Shown piece after piece: positions 10,721-22,133 of a DNA stretch of 64,000 bases. The DNA comes from Arachnopeziza araneosa (lineage: Eukaryota; Ascomycota; Leotiomycetes; Helotiales; Arachnopezizaceae), in NCBI GenBank assembly GCA_003988855.1, contig QYAI01000005.1:1-64000 (forward strand), given 5' to 3'. Every line of letters starts with the position of its first letter. Position 1 is the stretch's first letter. The notes beneath the pieces were generated by a model that did not search any database, had not been told where the DNA came from, and saw nothing but the letters and a program-made list of their open reading frames with translations. A program made the translations under genes and the position numbers.

Positions 10721-11867
10721 TCAGGTTTGCTTCCGGTCCGAAGATGGGGACGCAAAATCCTCGCTGTTTCGGTTGCCGTTGCGACCTCCGGAAGTATGGT
10801 GGCTCGACTTCTCCTTTCTGGCATCATCGATGGCGGTGCGTTGTTGGATGCTCGAATCGTGACTCTTCCATTCGACTTTGGTCTCAGGAGGAAATCCTAG
10901 GATACGCTTCATAGTCTCCCTAACACCAGTCAGCATAAAACGTCACAAAGATTGACGGCGTCATACCTAATCTTAAGAACCCTCCCGCCATCATTGCGGG
11001 CCCAGATACTCAAGATATCTTCTCCATTGCGCACACTAAGAACAGCCCCACAGACTTCCTCACTAGCTTCTGCAAACTGATCTCCAACAATCGCAAAGAC
11101 AAGGTCCTCCCAATATCTATCCGCGACTCCTTTCTTCAACCTCACGATCCACTTGCCACCTTTTCTATTCTCATCATCCTCCCACACTGGCCTAATTCCC
11201 TTCTTGAAAATATGATAGTCGGAAACGAGGGGTAGAGTTGAAGGGCGCTTCAAGTGTCGATAGACGCTCAAGAAATCCTCCGCATTACCGAAACCAGCAA
11301 TGGCATGAAGAGTTTTCTCATACTCCACGAAACCGTTTGATTTTGAGATTGGTGGACGGAACCAGAACACCCAGTTGTGTCTTAATACATGTGTGAAGGA
11401 CTGTTGTGTTACTGATCTGGTGTCTGTGAGAGATGCCTTGGAGGGCCTAGTACTAAGGTCCTTGTATTGCTTCTCGATGGTTGGTGTCTTCGTAGACGTT
11501 CCTATGACACTACTGAAGTCCAACGCACCACCAGGGGTCTTTGGAGTCTTTGCAGAGCCAAAGGAAGCGAATGCGCCAGTTCCAAGACCAAATGCGCTTG
11601 ATGCGCCTGTGGTAGGAGATGCTAGCGACGTGGTGGAAGGGGACAGAGTATTGAAAGGATTTTTGGTGCTGTGAGAAGACGAATCACCTGGTCTTCGGCC
11701 AAGGGTATAGTTTCGAGGAGGGAGTTCGTTGGTAGGAGGTGCGCCATTTGTAGATGGAGCTCCCGTGGACAAGGAGAGCTTGCTGTTACTATCATGATAT
11801 TAGCTATGTGGAAGAGACAGGAAGCGGTAAGATCTCACTTAGAACGGCGAGTCCACAAATTGTCCAT
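10721..11867 (-). CDS. eIF4E family cap-binding protein, 4EHP/class II type
   Basis: Three exons (11867-11839, 11782-10967, 10919-10721), introns of 56 and 47 nt, 347 aa in frame. The first exon encodes only MDNLWTRRSN; the frame then continues with KLSLSTGAPS. Residues ~15-135 are Ser/Thr/Pro/Gly-rich and probably disordered. The eIF4E fold follows: HNWVFWFRPP, YEKTLHAIAGF, LPLVSDYHIFKKGIRPVWED, GGKWIVRLKKGVADRYWEDL and EEVCGAVLSVRNGEDILSIW. The second cap-stacking Trp is kept (about W210), but the position of the first one appears to be Tyr (about Y164), as in metazoan 4EHP/eIF4E2. The family binds the mRNA 5' cap; class II members generally repress rather than drive translation. That role is inferred for this fungus. 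Confidence 0.9.
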
Positions 11868-13128
11868 CAGGGAGGAGAGAGTGTTATCAAGAGATTTGAA
11901 GCTTTCGCAGTATCTCCAATCTTCGAATGCACGTCTGCAGTCAAATTGGAGAGCAAGGAGATCACAGGAGCTGTTTTCAAGGGATGGCTATGCGCTGGTT
12001 CGAGGGATTTATCTGTCGTTGCGGCTTCTTTTGACCGGAGGAGTTCTTAGATGTTGTGCGAGTTTGTGATTACAGGTATTAGTCTGCGGGTACGTGAATT
12101 AAGGTCAATTGCTCGTAAAGTGATCTCGTGGTGATGTGCCAAAGAAATCAATGGCCGCCACATCAATTCGCGAGACCGGAAGCTTGACCTTGCCGCAAAC
12201 GGCTAGCTTAGATCTCGACTATGTATCGAAAAGTTTCCTTTGCGCTTCCACTTTTTTTCTTCAACAGCAAGACCTCCAATTCAAATCTTCGCCAGCTCGA
12301 CTCAATCTCAACTCAGCTGGCGACTCCGATGAGAGGTCAAGATTATACACCACTTAAAACCATCGTCCCGAGGGCCCCTCGTGCGGCTTCCATGACCTGT
12401 CGATGACCTGAAGATGGAAACATGCCCCCTGGATACTAAAGCTCTACCAAGTGATTTTTTAATATTACATGTAGGTAAGTAACATTTCCTATTCTGATTC
12501 TTTACATGATGAAAGCTACAACTCTGGTAATACGATTCAGCCGCGGTGCTTTGCATGTCTGCTGGTTGAGCTTGAGATTTGCATTGGCATTTTCTGACTC
12601 CTCGCCAAAATGTTTTGGTAGCTCTCTTCACTTCTTTAATAATTACTGATGGTTCTGTAATCTCTCTCCAGGAATTTCATAACTTTGTTTTGGACTTGTC
12701 AGGTTCGATCACCACAATAAAGTATCACGTGCTTGACCCCTAAATTGCAAGAGACTTCTTGCAGGACGGCATCAATCACAACCAGTGGCATGCCCCAGTC
12801 TGGCTAGACAATCTATGAATAGCTTGATCCAACATCAACCATTGTTTCTGTCATTTCCGAGTCTGGCGCTAAAACAACGAGGCTTGATTAGACGGCCTCG
12901 GAATTTTTTTGGCAAAAGGATTTGATGTTGATCTTCATAGATCTGCTATAATTATTGCAATGTAATTTGTGTTATCTAATCATCAATGATCCTTGCGCCC
13001 TGTGGATGTATGCTTCTTCTCAACTTCGTCCTAGCGTTTTGTCTAGTCAATTTTGCAACTCTCAACCTTCAACTCTGAACGTCCCTTTTTGATATTCCCA
13101 AGAATAAGCACGCAAAGATCAAGGGAAT
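11868..13128. other. Intergenic, eIF4E promoter side and desaturase 3' side
   Basis: No supported gene. Short open frames on both strands lack motifs. A CACGTG hexamer is present at 12726-12731. Confidence 0.5.
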
Positions 13129-14383
13129 CTACTTACTCTTCGCAAAGAAATAGATGTTGCTATCCTTCTTCGTCTCCTCCACAAACTGGCAAGTGCGATA
13201 ATTCTTCCAAAATGCCCATATATAAGGTGTTTCAAAATCACTCTGATAGTGAGTACCCATAACCTTTCTAATAGCCTGTGAAGCTTCAGTAGCGTAATAG
13301 AACGGTATGCGAGAAACATGGTGGTGCATCACATGCGTTTCGATGGCACCGTGAAAGAGATGTCGACCGATGAAACCAAAATCACGATCAACAGTCGATG
13401 CAGCGCCTCTGAGAAATGTCCAAGTTTTAGTTGGATAGTAAGGTATTGAATTATCTGTATGCTGTAAGAAGGTTATTGCGACTAGGTTACGAATTAATAC
13501 TTTGTAAGTTGAATGTGGAGGGAAACTTACGGATCCAATGATTGGTCCACAAGTATGGCATACCATAGAAAAAGAACACATTCCATCCCCCAAAATTGCG
13601 AATGAGGGTCAAAAATCCTAGGCCCATAAGAGCAATCCCGACATCTGAAATAAAAATGTCTTTGAAATTTGCTGGTTTGAAGTTAGGCCCGTCTCCTCCA
13701 AGGTAAAAATGACTTCGCTTCCACCATTTGGCCGCTGCCATTCTCTGAAGCGCAAAATTGTTGATGAGAAGATAGATGGGGAAAGCCACAATCTGGTGAA
13801 AGAACAAGTGTATCAGTGCAACCGCCGGCATATCTTCGATATAATCCCAAGTCTTACTGTGAGATTCTCTTTCTCTGACATAATCTTGCTTGGTTGGTGG
13901 CACAAAAGCAATATCTTTTTCGAGGTTATTCGTCGATTTATGATGCTGTGCATGCGTGATTCTCCAGGAATGATATGGCACCAGAAGTAAAGAGTGAATG
14001 ATTAGTCCTACGCCATTATTGAACCATTTATATTTGCTGAGAGCTCCATGGCCGCATTCGTGAGCCAGCTCCCACAGGCCGGTAAAGATCAGCCCTTGGA
14101 GAAAGGCATAGGTACACCAAGCGGCACCTCGGAGGTAGGGGTGCGAAAGAGGAATGAAGTGTGGAATTTGAGTGGCGATACTCACCAGAATGGCCACGAA
14201 GGTAAAATCTCGAAGGATATACAAGAGCGAAATTAAAGTATTAGGATGAAGACAGTGCGGCGGTATTGCGTCGTAAATATCTTTCATCGTGTACTCTGGT
14301 GGCATAAAATTCAAGTCGTCGGTTGTCCCGGATGTTTCCAGACATTTTTCAAGCCTATCAGCTATGGGTGTTGAATCTGACAT
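13129..14383 (-). CDS. Delta-12 (FAD2-like) fatty acid desaturase
   Basis: Exons 14383-13531 and 13481-13129 join across a 49-nt intron into 401 aa. The enzyme is an ER membrane di-iron desaturase that inserts a cis double bond into oleoyl chains, making linoleate. The three histidine boxes are intact: HECGH (108-112), HAQHH (144-148) and HVMHH (334-338). Hydrophobic segments surround them, and the N-terminus has the MKDIYDAIPPHCL stretch of fungal FAD2 proteins. The C-terminus ends DSNIYFFAKSK, shorter than the usual tail; the last codons overlap a GTAAGT sequence, so a further 3' exon is possible. Alternative activity (omega-3 or bifunctional) cannot be excluded from sequence alone. Confidence 0.88.
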
Positions 14384-14614
14384 TGGTGGTTTTTTGCTGC
14401 TGGTAGTTGAAAGAGCAGTCCAAGGTTATGAAGGTCTTCTTCAGAATGAAATAAATCAATCTCGGAAAGTGGATCAACAGAGAAAGTCCGTGCCTTTGAT
14501 TGAAAAATAAGTCTCCTAAAACTTGTGTTTGAACTAGGTTTAAATAATATGCCTTAGTGATGACGAGTACCTGCATGTAATTCAAAGAGCTCGATAGAGC
14601 GGCAATTTATAAAG

Positions 14615-14620
14615 CACGTG
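14615..14620. promoter_or_regulatory. CACGTG palindrome upstream of desaturase
   Basis: E-box palindrome about 230 bp upstream of the desaturase ATG (14383). Such sites bind bHLH factors (Cbf1, SREBP-type). The elongase gene at 33.0-34.2 kb has one as well. The functional role is inferred. Confidence 0.3.
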
Positions 14621-14743
14621 GCAGAGATCCTCATTGATATCTTTATGTTGGTGTCACTAAAATTGCTTCCGTGAAAAAGCATCAAAGAAGCAGATATCCG
14701 AAATTCTTTATTTCTATAATTCATCCTCCAGCTGCGTCAGAGT

Positions 14744-16162
14744 TTAGTCAGCACGTTTGTCGAAGTCAGAGTCAAAGTTAAAGCCAAGTTCTTCCAAAGA
14801 CTTTGCCTTGCTTCCACCGTCGATGAAATTCTCTCTAATTTGAGTGTATATCTCCCTAAGCCAGCACAATTGGTCATCCCAGAACGGTGCCTCCTTTCCA
14901 CTACGTGACTCAGCTGTCATCACCCAGTCATGAAGGTAGTTGATATAATCGGCATCCTGCGGATATCCAAGGATGTGAAAACTCGTGCCGTTTCCTGCTT
15001 CTTCCGCCCTCTTTTCCTCCCAGTTTTCCATCTCCTCGATGCTGGGGAGTTTCAACTTGTCCGACCATACACTTGCTATTGCTGCTCCTTGAGCTTCGGC
15101 CAATGGAAACGGAATGATCCTTTGGGGCATCGCAATGAAGGCCAAAGTCGGAAATGATATATTGAATAAATGTTGCCATAAACCCAACGCTCGACGACCC
15201 GATGTGACAATAGGCGGATCCAGCGATTCCAGAAACGGAAACGAGTAAAGGTATCCAGTGCAATACACTACAGCATCAACATCCCTCTCAATCCGTCCAT
15301 CCTCAAACCTGACAGCTCGGTCCTCGACCAGATATTCAGCAATAGCGGGAACTTCTTCCCTATGCGCCTTAGCCCACTGAATCGTAGTGCTCTGATGCAC
15401 AGAGTTTTGCAGTGGCTTTTTTGAAAACTCGCTGATCTGTCTACCAATATCTATACCAGAGGCGGAATTGCCTATTACTATAACTTTCTTGTTGGTAAAT
15501 CCATCTGGAGCGCGATATGTCTTCGAGTGTGAGATGATGGAAGGATAAGTCGCGTGAAATTCTTCCATTCCTGGAACTGATGGAATAAACGGCACCGAGT
15601 AATGGCCACTGGCAATTACTACAGCATCATATTGTCTGTGTATCTGTTCTTCCGTGATAGTCGATTTTGCACTCAGGTTCCATATGGTTCGACCGCTTTC
15701 ATTTGAGAGAGAAATATCCTCAACTTGAGTGGAGAATGCGATGAGGTGTCTAATGTCTTGGGAATAGTGTAGAAGGTAATCTTGGACATCCTGTCTTGGC
15801 GGATATAGCAAGGATTCGGGTAAAAAACTTGTATCTGAGTACTGCATTAGGTTCTTTGGAATGTTTGTATTGAGTCGATCATACATGGGATTCGAGAAGA
15901 TAGGAGCAGTTGCATCTTTGGGCCAGAATGGTGTATCCGGATGGACATGTGGAGTGGTTTGAGGTACAGGCACCTTTTCAACTCTGTTCGGCGTGTAGTT
16001 CCAAACACCTCCAACTTCGGATTGCTGTTCGAAGATGTCTATGTTGTCAAAGGCGGCTTCGGCCACAAGGTACTTTGCGACTGCAAGCCCCGAAGGACCA
16101 GCCCCAATCACAGCAATTCTTTTGACATTGAAAGGGCCATGAATCCTAGAAAGGGATCCCAT
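14744..16162 (-). CDS. Flavin-containing monooxygenase (FMO-like)
   Basis: Intronless, 472 aa. The N-terminal FAD-binding Rossmann motif is VIGAGPSGLAVAKYL (G20-G25) with the dinucleotide strand ending IDIFEQ. A second nucleotide motif, VIVIGNSASGIDIG (227-240), binds NADPH. The stretch YPSIISHSKTYR precedes it and corresponds to the FMO identifying region. Fungal relatives include yeast Fmo1, a thiol-specific monooxygenase that oxidises glutathione and other thiols; S- or N-oxygenation of a small substrate is the likely reaction. No signal peptide or C-terminal anchor is seen. The gene is transcribed away from the telomere-binding gene at 16.57 kb, with a shared promoter of 405 bp. Confidence 0.85.
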   Translation of the reverse strand: MGSLSRIHGPFNVKRIAVIGAGPSGLAVAKYLVAEAAFDNIDIFEQQSEVGGVWNYTPNRVEKVPVPQTTPHVHPDTPFWPKDATAPIFSNPMYDRLNTNIPKNLMQYSDTSFLPESLLYPPRQDVQDYLLHYSQDIRHLIAFSTQVEDISLSNESGRTIWNLSAKSTITEEQIHRQYDAVVIASGHYSVPFIPSVPGMEEFHATYPSIISHSKTYRAPDGFTNKKVIVIGNSASGIDIGRQISEFSKKPLQNSVHQSTTIQWAKAHREEVPAIAEYLVEDRAVRFEDGRIERDVDAVVYCTGYLYSFPFLESLDPPIVTSGRRALGLWQHLFNISFPTLAFIAMPQRIIPFPLAEAQGAAIASVWSDKLKLPSIEEMENWEEKRAEEAGNGTSFHILGYPQDADYINYLHDWVMTAESRSGKEAPFWDDQLCWLREIYTQIRENFIDGGSKAKSLEELGFNFDSDFDKRAD

Positions 16163-16567
16163 GAGCCTACTTAGCGTACTGTACGCTGGTAGTTAGCTCT
16201 TTGAAACTGCTGAACAGACTATGCGAAAATGAGAAAGAAAAAGAATTAGAGCTTTGGTTGTATGGTGGGCATAAGGACATGAAGCTATCAAGAAGAGAAC
16301 GAAAAGAAATGGCGACATTCTGCACTACTCCAAGTAGATTAGAGATCTCTGAAAGTGGGACGTGGAGTGAGGAAGGTGAGTTGAGATTCGGTGACCCTGG
16401 AGAGCCAAATCGGCAATCGGCGCGTCATTCTATCGTCGAACACCATCAAAATTCCACCAACACGGGTTTTGGCGACACACAAGGTCTAGGTTTGGCGATT
16501 CATACTGGAAATCCCTGAAACTCATATAACATGGTCAGATTACGTGCTGAAGGATAGGTCTGGAAAT

Positions 16568-19500
16568 ATGGCAGAAGCAACGAATGGCACAAATGCGATG
16601 GAGGGCGCCTCGTATATACCGATCGCAGAGCTTACTCCTTCACTTCTCGATCCTGCGACGAAAGCAATCAAAGCAGTGATCACACTTACATGGCCATACA
16701 GCTCTGTGACAGGAATCGTTGCCTTTCTTCTGTCAGAGCCTGACTTTCGATTGCGCCGTTCGAGAGGCCAGGTCCGCGTTCAGTTTTCAGCTTCAAGCGC
16801 AAAAGCTATCAAAGAATGTGGCATTGCGAGCGGTGACGAGGTGATCCTAAGCTTGGATGGCGTAGAATGGATAAAAAATGAGGCAGCGTTGGGGACCCCG
16901 GGTAGAGGGGTGGAGTTTGAACTCAAGTTTGCAGAGAGGCTGCTCCTTCAGGTTCGATTTCCTAGCAACGAAGCGTGCCTGTTACTAATACGAGAGATCT
17001 AGTTTAAACAGGAAGACTCCGAGAAGGTGAGAAAAGTTGACGTCGACCATCTGGAACTTTCTGTCGAAACTCCAATGGCGCCCATAATATCAGAGGTAGA
17101 AGCTGAGGTAGTTACATCTATAACAATTCCACAAAAGAGGCCTCGACAAGATCTAGTTTCTAAAGCTGCCGATGAATACTCTTCACCCGCATTTTTGAAG
17201 CGCGCAAGAACTTCATATGGGTCTCTTTTCGACTCTGATTATGACCCTTTTGAGGAAGACGATGGCACAAGACAAGGTAAGAGAAGGAAAAGGACGAGAT
17301 TAAGTTCTACATGGAGATATACCAGCCGTTCACCTACCCCAGAATCCGAGGAAATAGCTGTCGATTTGCCAAATTCTAAGCCCGATCACGAAATTCGAGA
17401 AGCTCTTACAATGCTGGATGAAGCGTGTCAAACTATTGACCTAGAAGAGGGAAATGCGGCGGAAGCGTTGGCAGACTTTGCAAGACAAGCCAGTAATGTT
17501 GGTGGGAATTCCTACCCCAAAATGAATGGTACAATTGTGCGCAAAGAGCTGCAGGACGAGAGTGAACCAAACGTCGATCCTCAATTTCCTAACCAGGATA
17601 TTCATCAAGAGCAGCCAGGATCTGATATATCTGCTATCTCACAGATCATACGACCAAATTCACTGCCACGAATATCTCGTTCTGTTAATATGGAACATGA
17701 ATATCTAGCCAAAGACCCCGAGCACTCGGAAATGGAAATACACACGAGTCAGCAATATTCAGGCATTAAGGAGCAAACCAATGTTCTGATAGAGACTGAA
17801 GGTCAGATTAGTGAGGAGGATATTTACAACGCAAGCCCTCCAGGACGTAGGATTTCAGACACGTTGTTTATGGCGAGTAGCCCCCTTCCTACAGACCACC
17901 ATCTGCATAATCAACCACAAATTCCTCATGAGCCTATGCTTCAGGTTGAGGATAAGAGTCTCATGAATGATCGCCATGATTCCCCTTTCAGAGAAGTTCA
18001 AGCTGAAGAGGCTCCATCAAATGCAAGCTTTTATGTGGATCATCAAGAACAGGACACGACGGACCCTACCATACCATCGGATGGCCTAGATCCTTCAGGA
18101 TTTTCACAATATCCTGACCCAGATGATGGAGTTCATAACCGCCCAACGCCAGCTTGGGGCACTATGTCTTCTTCGGTTGCTTATCCTCTTTTGCCAGAAT
18201 TTGGTGGTAAATATGAAGAACAAGAGGAGATTCAGTTAGCACCTAGTCATCCACAATCAGCCGCAATGTCCCGATCACAAAGTGCTCGTTCAACCGCCAT
18301 TGATCTCACAGAAAGTGACGAAGAAGAAATTGAAGACGGACAGCTTGAGGTCGAAAGCGAATGCGGAGATATTGAAATGAAAAACCACCAAACATATTCG
18401 ACCATCCCAGCGCATCAAAACTCTCAGCTTCACCGAAAAGAATTTGAGGAGGATGAAGAACTGGGGGAAGAAGGAGAAGATGATGATGATGGCCAGTCCC
18501 AACACTATGTCGAAGTGGAGGAGAACGAGGAGGATGAAGAGCAACGTTATTCTAGGTATGCTCAAGATAACATTGACGAAGGAGAAGAGGATGGATATAG
18601 CGATGAAGAAGTTGAAGAACGCAACCTGTCTTCTTTTGGGCAACCTCAAAGATTCTCAAAAGAGTACTATGATAATGAAAAGGAAGAAGAAGAAGAACAA
18701 GAACAAGAAGAATACGAGGAGGAAGAGCAGAGTTATGATGAGGAGGAGATGGAAGACGATATACCTCGTGTTAATCAAAATCCGGTGGTAATTGATTTAC
18801 TTTCTTCTGACGATGAAGGAGAGGACAATACTCCCCCCCCTCCAAAATCCACCATACCCAACCCGTCAGCAGATGGAAGCCACGAGAGTGACGAAAGTGA
18901 AGGAAGTGAAGAGAATGAAATGGATGAGGGTATGGAAATTGAGGAAAACGCATTTCCCGCTCAGCAGCTTCATTCTATTCATTCCCAAGAGCAATCCGGC
19001 CCTTCGTCTGGCGATGAAGACGAGGATGCGATATATGAAGATGATGATCAATTGAACACTGGGGAAGACGAAAAAGACGACGAGGTGGAATTTGAGCAGC
19101 CAAAATTGAATCATGCTAAAGAACCACACGACGAAAATCATATTATGGAAGAAGACGAAAGCGAGAACTCCAAGTCCGAGCCTTCTGCAGTTACTCAAAT
19201 CAGTAATAAGGACAACCAGGATGAGACTGATATCGATGCCAACGCTCTCATAGACCTACCGCTTAGTCAACTTTCAAAACCACCTCCTGAGAGACCTTCA
19301 CTCTTTTCACGTGTATTCAACTTGGATGGTGCAAACGATGACCATTTAGAAGCATCATACCCAACATTACCAACACACAATTCATCGTCCCCAACACCAA
19401 CCTCTATTGAGGAGGTAGCCGCTCATATTGTCGAAAGCCAGTCTTCCAAGCAAATTGAAGGTCAATTGCCAACGCCTGACGCCACCCAATTATCGCCGAA

Positions 19501-20803
19501 GTTGGTTTCCACAGAATTATCATTCTCTGAAACCGACGTTGTTCCTCTCGATGCTGAATTTGAAAAAGCCGAGCGAGAGCAACCTGGAACAACCGTGGCA
19601 CGCTCTGCAAATGATACAGAAGCTATGGAAGTAGTGATTGACCTACCTGAATCAATTGAACCAGCCGCTTCTGCTATTGCTGTTGAGCAAATAATCAGCA
19701 ACGAACAAGAAGACCCGGAAACTGTGGTAGTTGTGAGTAAAAGCTTAGAGGTTGATGAAACGATAGTTGTTGCTGAAGACAGTTCTGCCAATAAGCTCGA
19801 CACCTCTACCGAACTTGAAAATACCGAAATTACAAAGAATCCGACTGAAATTTCTTTCGACGAACAAACAATCGAGGTGATTAGAGAAGATGAGTTTATT
19901 AATAATCTTGTGGACGAGCTTGTTGCTCAACACACTCTCGTTGAAGGCGCAATCACTCGTTCAAAATCTAAGCAACAAAGTGACCATATCGAACATGCTT
20001 CTATGAAAGGACCAGAATATACTGTAGAGGCCCCAAGAAGAAGTCATAGAAGGGCCAAGTCAACCACTTCTACAATCCATACAGAGGAGGAAGCTCATTC
20101 TACAACGACCCAATCTGAACTGGTTAAAGATCAGGCAAGTTTGGAGAAGGACCATGGATCTCCAATGGTTGTAATCAATTCTCAAACAACCCCGAAGGGC
20201 CATGATGCGAGCATCGAATTAGCACTTTCTTCTCTTGAATCACCTTCCAAACCGCCACATGATCTTCGGAATCCACCAGTTGTCGATCTTAAACTTAAGC
20301 TATCTCGTGCATTAAGAACAGAACTAAGCGACTTTACATCTTTGAAGGTTCTCCGGTATCACACCCATCAAAAGCTAGACCTTCTGGCTGTAGCGACTAC
20401 AACACCACCAGAACCACAGCGTGCAAAGAGCGGCCCTCGACATTATCAAATCACATTCAACATAACAGATCCTTCTATTGCACCTAGTGGTGTCAGCGAG
20501 GTTCAGATATTCCGTCCTTACAAAGAAGCTTTGCCAATAATCCATGCAGGAGATGGCATTCTACTTCGAAATTTTCAGGTGATATCAGTAAAGGGTCGGG
20601 GTTTTGCACTCCGTTCTTCACTGGACGAAGGTAGTAGCTGGGCTGTTTTCATAGATGAAGAAGCGGATCAAGTTCGAGGTCCGCCGGTGGAATATGGCGT
20701 TGGAGAAAAAAATCACGTTGTTGAATTGATGGCATGGTATGGTACACTTGATTCGGTAGCGAGGGCAAAAATTACTCGGGCAAATGGGGACAAACAAAAG
20801 TAG
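16568..20803 (+). CDS. Telomere-binding OB-fold protein (POT1/Cdc13-type domain)
   Basis: Exon 1 16568-16951, intron 16952-17011, exon 2 17012-20803; 1391 aa. The start is the first ATG; the frame upstream opens only at GTG. Residues ~12-125 are a compact beta-rich region (YSSVTGIVAFLLSEPDFRLR; GIASGDEVILSLDGVEW), which looks like an OB fold. Residues ~130-1200 are acidic and disordered, with long Glu/Asp runs around 18.45-18.80 kb. Residues ~1225-1390 (SDFTSLKVLRYHTHQKLDLL; YQITFNITDPS; EVQIFRPYKEALPIIHAGD; GFALRSSLDEGSSWAVF) match the Telo_bind fold that binds single-stranded telomeric DNA in POT1 and Cdc13. The probable role is chromosome-end capping in the nucleus. Within the acidic part lie SUMO-interaction-like motifs (AIDLTESDEEE, VVIDLLSSDDEGED). 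Domain order fits a Cdc13-like rather than a Pot1 protein; that is inference. Confidence 0.8.
18444..18830 (+). repeat. Glu/Asp-rich low-complexity coding tract
   Basis: Inside the telomere-binding gene, GAA/GAG/GAT codons form runs such as EEEEEQEQEEYEEEEQ. The tract is imperfect, not a clean microsatellite. A run of eight or more C follows at about 18834-18841. Slippage-prone DNA; variation in length between strains would be expected. Confidence 0.7.
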
Positions 20804-22133
20804 TCCAGCCAGTGGCGTTGGGAAGGTTACCTGGAGGAGCATTTGAGTGGCGTTGACATGAGTGGTGTTATGGGCGGTGAATTAATTCGCGTATAACATT
20901 GCAGAATCAGAAACTTTGTTCTCCATCAATGCTACCTAGTCTTTAGCCGAGCTTTACTAGGTGCAGTACATTTTAATTTCAAAATGCATTCAGTCGACGG
21001 TTATCGTCTTCTTTTCATGCCTGACAAATTCAAGCTGGAAAGAGTGATTGGGTTAGATATTGATCTAGAATCGAACTGACGTGCACATCCGAATATATAT
21101 TTTCTGCCTTTTTATCAGAACCTCATCCTCTTCTTCAAGCTGAATCCTATAAGTATAATTACGGACAAAACATGTTTAAACAATTTTGTGTCTTCGGTAC
21201 ACCAAAGTAAGGTTTGCCAGACTTTTTAATGCGCTTGGTTGTTTCAAGATCATAGTGCATTGCCACCTCGACAAGCATTTTCGAGCTCAAGTTGGACAAT
21301 CGGACACAACACCAACTCGAGTGTGTGCTTCTGTGCGTAGCTCAAGTGAAAACCAACCTTGGAGCTAAACGAACGACCCAAGCCTCCACCGCATATTGAA
21401 TTTCCTGAACCCCCTGAGTAAAAGTGTAACACTTGTTAGAGAGGCGACCGGTGGCAGCATTTTGAGCTAAACCATTTTTAGAAGCGGAAATGAAAATTCC
21501 ATTGTAAAGCATGATTAAAGTATACAAAGCAACGAAATCCATTTTCCTGTACAGAACCTATGCTATATTCGAGCACATAAGAATGTCTGAGTTTGAGTTT
21601 CTTCAAATAGCTAGTTGAAGGCTTCAAGCTTCAAGCTCTGAGCGAAATGATTCCAAGGTCTCTGGTAGAGGACAATATCCTTAAGGTATTTACCCAAACG
21701 TGACGGGACAAGTTTTTTCTCGGCCAGTCTAGTTGAAAGGGTGGGGTTTCATACCTGGTCTTCGACGTGGCAGATGACGTTCTAGTTTGCTTCTGATTTC
21801 AGAGGCAAAATACCTCTTTGTACCGCTTTGAAGTAATCAAAATAACAAGCTGTTAGCCCGCAGATCCTCACATGAATAATCGCAAGTCTACAAGATGACT
21901 GGACGTCACGATGACTGTTGATTATTCCCAGCATCCGAGATCCAGCAGACGTTAGCGACTACTTCTGCACAACCACCAATCACAACGTTAACACAATAAC
22001 TTTCCTATTGGAGGAAGAAAATCTTCAGTCCTTCTAGAATTTGGAGACTAGAGGTCTTTTCAGTATTTGAGTCCCTCTACGAAGTTTCCTTCCCACTGAC
22101 CATGGAATTCCGACCATCAAAATATTCAAACAC
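20804..22133. other. Intergenic between telomere and chromodomain genes
   Basis: Holds the 3' flank of the telomere-binding gene and the promoter of the chromodomain gene. One minus-strand candidate, a broken small secreted protein, is listed separately (21250-21542). Nothing else is recognisable. Confidence 0.5.
21250..21542 (-). pseudogene. Possible frameshifted small secreted Cys-containing protein
   Basis: The minus-strand frame starts MDFVALYTLIMLYNGIFISA, a plausible signal peptide, and continues to KCYTF. A run of five G then separates it from a second frame (GSGNSICGGGLGRSF ... LVLCPIV ... NACRGGNAL) that runs open to a stop at 21250. Reading across a 1-nt shift gives about 97 residues with four cysteines after the signal region. 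No family is recognised. It may be a decayed effector-like gene or chance. Confidence 0.25.

Noticed and set aside
11775..11838. TTG start for the eIF4E gene
   Set aside because: A 29-nt first exon with ATG (MDNLWTRRS) and a 56-nt intron gives the conserved N-terminus.
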